Below are positions 7,901-12,994 of a stretch of 12,994 nt of DNA, piece after piece (the first letter of the stretch is position 1; each line of letters starts with the position of its first letter). The notes under the pieces were generated by a model. That model had not been told where the DNA came from. It saw only the letters and a list, made by a program, of their open reading frames with translations, and ran no database searches. This DNA is from Thoreauomyces humboldtii (lineage: Eukaryota; Chytridiomycota; Chytridiomycetes; Spizellomycetales; Powellomycetaceae). Both the position numbers and the translations under genes were made by a program. The DNA is taken from NCBI GenBank assembly GCA_027596035.1, contig JADGJA010000663.1, forward strand, positions 1 through 12,994. The letters are read 5' to 3'.

Positions 7901-8772
7901 CGCCATGGAATGTTTGGCGCTTCGAAGCGCAGGGGCCTCGCTTCGCTCGGTGTTGTGGGGAGCCGCGCTTCGCGCGGCCAGGAAGGGATGGATCCCTCGC
8001 TTCGCTCGGGGTGGGTGGTGTTTGGGCGCGCTCCGCGCGCCATGGAATGTTCGGCGCTTCGAAGCGCAGAGGCAGGCCTCGCTTCGCGCGGCCAGGAAAG
8101 GATCCCTCGCTTCGCTCGGGGTGGTTGGTGTTTGAGGGCGCGCTCCGCGCGCCATCGGTCCGCTTCGCGGACCCTTCCTCTCTTTCGATCGGGAACTCAC
8201 CTAGACCTCGCGAGCTCCTCTTCCCCTTGGCGTCGAAAGCGATGCTCTCCTCGTCCTCGTCCCCATCCTCGAGGCTCTTCCCCTTTGCCACGACGGCGAA
8301 GGATATCTTGAGTTCGGGTCGGAAGGCGCCGGCGTACCTCGCGTTGACCAGAGGCCACCAACCCTCGGTTGGCCTGGCGGGGGCGCCTCTGAGGTCGAGC
8401 ATGATGTAGCCCACGGGATCCCTGGCGGTGCCTGACACGGCGTAGACGACGAGCTTGAGGGAAGCGCGCTGAGACCTGAAGAATCCCAGGGCCTTCCCGT
8501 CAATGTCCCATGCGAGCTCGGTGTCGAAGACGGGATGGGCGACGTGATCGACTGGATCTGTGGTGAGTATCTCGTTGTTGAAACGGCATTGCACGTAGAG
8601 CTTTGAGCGAGGTTTTCGTAGAAAGTGCTCCCCTGTGGGAAGGTTGGGGAAGCAGGATGAGCGCCAAAAAGAACGGGCGAGGCGTGCGTAGCCAGAGCTG
8701 GTGGCCACTCCCTAACACCAACGAACCTTCCAGCACGGTGACTAGGACCGTATGCTCTACGGGCCTCGCCAT
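4904..8772 (-). CDS. CEP120: CEP120-like centriole/centrosome protein (C2 domains plus coiled coil)
   Basis: Proposed CDS on the minus strand: exons 8772-8727, 8632-8201 and 7728-4904, 1100 aa, with introns of 94 and 472 nt. The start gives MARPVEHTVLVTVLEG joined in phase to GEHFLRKP, matching the N-terminal C2 domain of CEP120 in length and wording; TDPVDH...FDTELAWDIDGKAL is another strong match. A second C2-like domain lies at about 184-356 (FYQIGNDD, ITVAFAEHLELL, LRVHLRSGG) and a third at about 463-640 (FSIDLRSL, YPAFGT, LPHSFCAFEF, LEDFGS). A coiled coil begins near 711 (EYQAALELEIW). The C-terminus has ERDSLLRSGVYTKSDR and LERRIERF, as in the animal protein (986 aa in human). CEP120 acts in centriole elongation and cilium formation. 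Its role in a fungus is unknown; spindle pole body or basal body is the obvious guess. Thr, His and Ser runs between the coils look like simple-sequence expansions. Confidence 0.85.
5300..5400 (-). repeat. Simple-sequence tracts inside the CEP120-like coding region
   Basis: A (GGT)n tract on the plus strand at about 5318-5338 encodes a run of Thr on the minus strand, followed by Arg and Ser runs (NDQRRRRRSSSSS). At about 5370-5390 a GAT/GGT-like tract encodes a His-rich run. Such tracts mark a disordered linker between the coiled-coil blocks and are likely to vary in length between isolates. Confidence 0.6.
7729..8200 (-). other. Intron 2 of the CEP120-like gene
   Basis: The minus-strand donor is CTAG/GTGAGT at 8200. 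The acceptor is a long pyrimidine-rich stretch ending TTCACCAG at 7729. The split codon g/cc is in phase with the exons on both sides, and the joined protein continues smoothly into the second C2 domain. At 472 nt it is five to seven times longer than the other introns here, and almost the whole excess is the palindromic repeat array. The array carries few stops, so it can also be read through as protein, but that would insert about 140 low-complexity residues between two conserved domains. Confidence 0.8.
7804..8173. repeat. Mosaic array of short GC-rich palindromes, about 130-bp period
   Basis: The array is built from five short modules repeated in fixed order. A: GGCCTCGCTTCGYTCGGTG (about 7805, 7934). 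B: GCCGCGCTTCGCGCGGC, 7-bp stem with loop TTC (7833-7849, 7962-7978). C: GGATCCCTCGCTTCGCTCGG (7857, 7990, 8100). D: GGCGCGCTCCGCGCGCC, 7-bp stem with loop TCC (7888-7904, 8025-8041, 8137-8153). E: the perfect palindrome GCGCTTCGAAGCGC (7917-7930, 8054-8067). A final hairpin, GGTCCGCTTCGCGGACC, sits at 8157-8173. Copies one and two are spaced 129-137 bp. The third copy is shortened (C and D spaced 110-112 bp) because its A and B modules are fused at about 8076-8094. Each module can form a hairpin or is mirror-symmetric. There is no transposase, and no clear target-site duplication. Confidence 0.85.
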
Positions 8773-9649
8773 GCTCTCTCTTCCTTCCAGGTGCTCTCTG
8801 CGTACGTCGAGACCTCTGGGACCCTGAAGTTGACGTGCGTGTGTGAGTGAAGGAGTGTGTGAGTGCCTCCTGCACGCGCGTCTCTTGTTCTCGTTGCCTC
8901 CGGGCTTCCCTTCCCCTCGGTCACTCGGTACGCGGTACTGTGCGGTACCATGGTACTGGAAAGCATACATACGGAGATCTGCTGTACTGTCCTCCCACTC
9001 AACAACCGCCACGGGGATCTTTCTGTTCCGCGGTGGCTTGGGTCAGGTCGACTCGTGAACCTCTCCGGTAAATCGCCTTTACGCAAAACGGGGTGCAGGC
9101 GTGACTGAGCCATGCTGCTATGGTGGCCTGTGGTCGAGATTAGAAATGAGAATGAACCGTCAGGTAACGAGTTCGACTTTTCCTTTAGCCATCTTAGGAT
9201 CGGGTGTCGCCTCGTCCGGATTTCCCGGAGGGGGCAAGGACTGCTGCTGCACAACGAAATACCCATACGTCCCTTTCCTCAAAGCAACAGAGAGACTCTC
9301 ACTTGCCCATCGCCCATCGCCCACCGCACCGCATCCCATCCCAGAGTGCCGATAGAACTTCTCGACGGCGCTCCTTTTCTTGTCCCCTCCCTTGTAGAGA
9401 GCGAAACGGAGAGACCTCCAGAGACACACCACCTCCCGATCCCCTTATCGTCTCACTCTGCACGTTCACTCCCTCCCAGTCGCATTCCTTACTTGCAACT
9501 CCTGGGCAGCACCTACTTCGTTTGAGCTTACCGTCTTACCTGCACCTTCGCCCCAACCTTGCGTCCGGCACCCCTGACCTTCAGTCCTCAGCCCCGGCTG
9601 CACATTCAAACAATCGTCCCAACGAAACCCCTTTCCAGCTCAACCTGAC
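8773..9649. promoter_or_regulatory. Divergent intergenic region between CEP120-like and bZIP genes
   Basis: This 877-bp region separates two divergent start codons and should contain both promoters. Near the CEP120 side there is an 11-bp direct repeat GTGTGTGAGTG (8839-8849, 8855-8865). A cluster of four GGTAC words lies at 8927-8956, ending in the perfect palindrome GTACCATGGTAC (8945-8956). From about 9156 to 9649 the plus strand contains no ATG, and from about 9290 it is C/T-rich, suggesting a long bZIP leader. I see no protein-coding gene or RNA gene in it. Confidence 0.5.
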
Positions 9650-11449
9650 ATGTCTTCCCACGGTCCCACCCTTGCCAGCACCAACCTCAACCCAGCCCTC
9701 TTCCAATCTCTCTACCAGAACCTCGGCGGTAGCTTCGAGTCCCACACTGTCACAGCACCGCCTCCGCAGTCTGCTCTCACCAGGAAGAGGGCAGCAGGGC
9801 AGGAAGGGGGCGCAGACCAGGACCATCAGGCCGGACAACGCAAGAACCATGCCCACCTTTCGGGACTGGACAGTCTGACCCCGTCCATGAGCTCGCTCGA
9901 CTCTCTGGACTCGAACAGCATGCAGGGAACTCAACCTCAGGCTGCAGCCGCCGCTTCCGGTAAGCCTCGCTTCACCGGTGCCCTGCATTGTGCGCCTCGC
10001 ACTCAAAAGCCATCTTTCTTTATGTTCATATCGTAGGTACCGTGAACCCCTCTGCACCAGTCAAAAAGAAGCCAGGACGCAAGCCCGCCACCACGGAGCC
10101 GGCCAACAAGCGCACCGCACAGAACAGAGCAGCGCAAAGGGCATTCCGGGAGCGCAAAGAGCGATACGTCAAGGAGCTGGAAGACCGACTGGCACAGATG
10201 GAGGACGCGCAGACAAAGTCCGAAGGCGGGGAGCTCATCGGTGAGAACTCTCGGCTCAGGCAAAAGATCGCTGAACTCGAGAACGAGAACAAGGCGTTGC
10301 GCTCGATGCCATTCGCTTTCGACTTCCCCGAGCAGGACGTCGGAAACGCTTCCGCGCTGAAGCTCGGCGATTTGACGGCGGACGGCACACCCTACAACGT
10401 CGACAGCTATCAGTTCAGGGCCACCGACACCAGCAGTCTCAACGGATACGGATCGATATCCCCCACCACCGTGGTCAACGCCGAGACCACACCTCCCCTC
10501 CATCAGTCCTCGCCCTTCTCAACCAACAGCAACGAGATCCCGGCACTCCTCGAAGGCGACTCGTACGCTCTGTTCGATGACCTCCACAGCTCGACCCTGT
10601 CCGTGGTGTCCGAACACGAATCGCACTCCCTCGCCGACCAGAACGACCTCGACAGCATCCTCGCTGGCATTCCTCTCGGACAGTTCTCCTTTACTGACAG
10701 TCTGCAGCAGTACGCCGCTCCTACCGACTTTAGCAACAACTTTGCCACCATTTCCTTCCAGGGTTACCGAGAACCCAGCAGCAATGCCAACCCCTTCTCG
10801 GCCACATTCACCAACCCTTTCACGACGGACAACTCTCTCGGGACGGACGCAGAATTCGACGAGTTCCTCAGCCTCACTGGCGCGGAGAGACCCACGCAAC
10901 ATCAGCAGGCGTCGTCTCAACAGTACCAACCGCAGCAACCACCTCAGCACGCATCCCAACAGATACTTCAGCAGCAGTATGAGCAACCCCTTCCACCGTA
11001 TACTCAGCAAGCGTGTGTCGTCGGCGACACGCAGAAGAGGAACGTGGACGCCGCGACCTGGCAGCGGACAAAGGACATTGTGGACGATCCGAATTCCATC
11101 GAGGAACTCTGCGATCTGTTCAAGGTAGCGTTTCCCTTGTCACATGTCGAATCTGAGATGGGGAAACCGAAGGCTAATATCTATTCCTACAGGTCAAGGC
11201 GCAGTGCACGGAGATGGTGGCGATCCAGAACCAGATTCTCAACGCGTGCGAGCAAGGCAAGAAGGACGAGGTCATGGACCTTCTCCTCGTGGCAAAGGAG
11301 AAGAAGCGCATGCATTTTGTAAGCTGGTTCTCGGCTTTTCCATCGCCGCTATGGATGCGCAGATGTTCTGACAGTGGTCTTCTTCTTTGTAGCTACGAAC
11401 CAAGGCGGGGGTGACGGTCCTTCCAGGGAACCTTGAGGAATGTTATTGA
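9650..11449 (+). CDS. YAP1: AP-1/Yap1-like bZIP transcription factor
   Basis: Proposed CDS: join(9650..9959, 10037..11124, 11193..11318, 11393..11449), 526 aa; introns of 77, 68 and 74 nt, all GT...AG. The basic region, about residues 128-150, contains KRTAQNRAAQRAFRERKERY, the fungal Yap/Pap1 signature (NxxAQxxFR) that contacts DNA. A leucine zipper follows to about residue 190. The middle is Ser/Thr/Asp/Gln-rich, with a Gln/Pro-rich stretch at about 390-425, as expected for an activation region. The C-terminus has C462-x8-C471, the same spacing as the C-terminal redox motif of yeast Yap1 (C620, C629), plus C485 and C525. In yeast this motif masks a nuclear export signal on oxidation, and the factor then induces antioxidant genes. 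The usual cluster of N-terminal redox cysteines is not visible; only C430 lies before the C-terminal group. The family assignment is firm; oxidative-stress function is inferred. Confidence 0.86.
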
Positions 11450-11902
11450 GCGCCTCCTACACACATCCATGACGCTTTCCATATTCCCTGTTGCATCCGT
11501 TCGTCCTCTTTTTTTTTGGCCCTGTTTTCCTCGATCTCTCTCGCCGCACCGCGCGTTTCACTCGCCCTCTCGTCGTCTTCCTCTTTTTTTAATCACCCTT
11601 CCATCTTCTATCTTCTATCGTGTAGCTTGGTGTTGTCTCCTTTCGAATGAGAAGTTGGAACGTGGCACCGAAGACGAGGTGGCTGTGTAGGCTCCTTACC
11701 TTTGTGAGATGCTGCGCCACGCGCGGCTTTCAAGGAGGATTTCCCCCAAGGATTCACAGTCACTTTCTCCGACGACCATCACAGAGTATCCATACCTGCG
11801 GGGGGCATTCCACCACCCACCCCACCCAGCAACTAGAACTCCTCGGCCCTTCTTCGGTGGTGATAGCAAGCTCGTCGGCGTTCCCTTTCCAATCGCTCCG
11901 AC
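11450..11902. other. Intergenic region between bZIP and LETM1-domain genes
   Basis: This stretch must hold the bZIP 3' region and the promoter of the next gene, both transcribed rightward. It has T-runs at about 11509-11517 and 11584-11590 and long C/T-rich stretches, including TCTTCTATCTTCTATCG at about 11604-11620. No coding frame here has a recognisable product. Confidence 0.4.
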
Positions 11903-12971
11903 ATGTCTCTCCGCATAGCGAACCTCACGGTACGATCGGTCGCTTACAGCAACGGGTTCGTATTCCCGGCAAGCTTCCCGACGCACCGCAATGCAATCCT
12001 CGGCAGAGCGAGCAATTCGCGGCGACCAGTCTCAGCGTCGTGAGTTCTCGGTTGAGCCGGATCCTTCTCCCGTCTTGTTCCGTTTTCCATTGCTGACGAT
12101 CTGTGTGATGCGTACACACATCCACAGGTGCAAAACCATCGCCTCGTCACCTCGCCTCTCCATCGAACACACCCCACCACCACGGCACGAAGCAACCACG
12201 GCCACCACCTCCACCTCGTCCTCGACCCGTCGTCGCCCCACCACCCTCGCATCCGCAGCGGCCGCCCCGTCCGTCAGTCTCGCCGACAAGGCCCGAGGCT
12301 ACTACGATAGATCCAAAGCCATGGCCAAGCAACTGTACAGCGGGACCAAGGTCTTCATCGCCGAGACGCGACAGGCCAAGGACCTCAAACGTCGGAAAGT
12401 GGTCGACGGACTCGTGTGGAACAGGAGAGAGTACTTTCTGGTCAAGAGGAACGAGCAGGACTTCTGGAAGGCCATCCCGTTCCTGTTCTGCTGCGTGTTC
12501 CTGGGGGAGGCCATCCCGTTCCTGCTGTTGAGGGGGATCGTGCCGAGTCCGTGCCTGACGCCGGATCAGGTCGATGCCAAGATCAAGAGGTTGGAGGGGT
12601 TGAGGAAGGAGTTGTCGGATGCGGCCGTCAAGAGCGTCGATGAGGGACAGAGCCAAGCGGTGGGTGAAAAGAACGTGCGTGGTGCATTCGATCTGCCTGC
12701 CGTCTTCTGCGAACCTGGGGAGATAGATACTCATGTCGTCTTTTCTGTCCCCGCACAAAAAAAACAACAGCTCAAAGCGTCATCGTTCCTGAAGGACGAG
12801 ACCATCCTCCACCTTGCCGCCACCCAACCGCAGTACTTTTCCTTGGAGAACATGTCCTCGGCTCAGCTTCGAGCCACCAACAAGTACCTCGGCATATGGC
12901 GCTTCGGACCGGGGATCTACCTGCGACGGGTCCTTCGCATGCACGTCGAATACATCAAGGGCGACGACATG
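11903..12971 (+). CDS. LETM1-domain mitochondrial inner-membrane protein, 5' part (cut by window end)
   Basis: Visible exons are 11903..12039, 12128..12674 and 12771..12971, in phase, giving 295 residues; a donor GTAACA follows at 12972 and the gene runs out of the window. The N-terminus is basic and Ser/Thr-rich, as for a mitochondrial presequence. About residues 120-170 carry ETRQAKDLKRR and FLVKRNEQDFWKAIPFLF, leading into a hydrophobic segment (CVFLGEAIPFLLL), the layout of the LETM1 membrane region. Exon 3 (ENMSSAQLRATNKYLGIWRF...LRRVLRMHVEYIKGDD) matches the start of the LETM1 ribosome-binding domain. Family members (Mdm38, LETM1, LETMD1) sit in the inner membrane and are linked to cation/proton exchange and to mitochondrial ribosome docking. 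Which paralogue this is cannot be settled without the rest. The starting ATG is supported by phase: exon 1 ends two bases into a codon and exon 2 supplies one. Confidence 0.8.
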
Positions 12972-12994
12972 GTAACACTCCTTGTTGGGGGGGG

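Noticed and set aside
7804..8173. CRISPR array
   Set aside because: There are no uniform spacers; modules differ in sequence, are themselves palindromic and occur in a higher-order 130-bp unit. The setting is a eukaryotic intron with no cas genes.
7751..8409. Several overlapping frames on both strands through the palindrome array, with ERSEG- and ARSAP-like repeats
   Set aside because: The repeats happen to lack stop codons in most frames. Good splice sites at 8200 and 7729 with matching phase remove the array from the CEP120 message.
9204..9878. 224-codon plus-strand frame overlapping the bZIP start
   Set aside because: It begins with GTG rather than ATG, has a low-complexity product and is out of frame with the bZIP protein.
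12987..12994. Run of eight G at the window end as a telomere or special element
   Set aside because: It lies inside the start of an intron of the LETM1-domain gene, is not repeated, and could simply be a homopolymer at a sequence edge.

Overview
The window looks like nuclear DNA of an intron-containing, GC-rich fungus, most probably a basidiomycete. The support is: short introns (60-96 nt) with GT...AG ends at conserved phases, pyrimidine-rich leaders, a Yap1-type bZIP gene, a fungal URA6-type UMP kinase and mitochondrial proteins with N-terminal presequences. The species cannot be named from sequence alone. A CEP120 (centriole protein) homologue leaves open a zoosporic fungus.

Layout from left to right: (1) 26-523, minus: mitochondrial small-subunit ribosomal protein mS38. 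(2) About 936-1610, minus: a decayed fragment of a prolyl oligopeptidase gene, with frameshifts, a stop and an internal deletion. (3) 1978-4616, plus: a seven-exon gene. Spliced, it joins a mitochondrial-type N-terminus and one membrane segment to about 450 residues of LEA-like amphipathic repeats and then a complete UMP/CMP kinase (732 aa). Two acceptors 17 nt apart at the kinase junction would decide whether the kinase is made. (4) 4904-8772, minus: a three-exon CEP120 homologue (1100 aa). Its second intron (472 nt) is almost filled by an array of short GC-rich palindromes. (5) 9650-11449, plus: a four-exon AP-1/Yap1-like bZIP regulator (526 aa) with a C-terminal Cys-x8-Cys redox motif. (6) 11903 to the window end, plus: the first three exons of a LETM1-domain inner-membrane protein, cut off by the window edge.

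These are ordinary single-copy eukaryotic genes, not an operon. Three have mitochondrial-type N-termini (mS38, the LEA-kinase fusion, LETM1), but their adjacency need not mean shared function. CEP120 and the bZIP gene share an 877-bp divergent intergenic region. The fusion gene and CEP120 converge with 287 bp between their stop codons. The unusual points are the LEA-UMP kinase fusion with its apparent splice switch, the CEP120 homologue in a fungal setting, the palindrome mosaic in its intron, and the prolyl oligopeptidase relic. I saw no tRNA, rRNA, CRISPR array or transposase.
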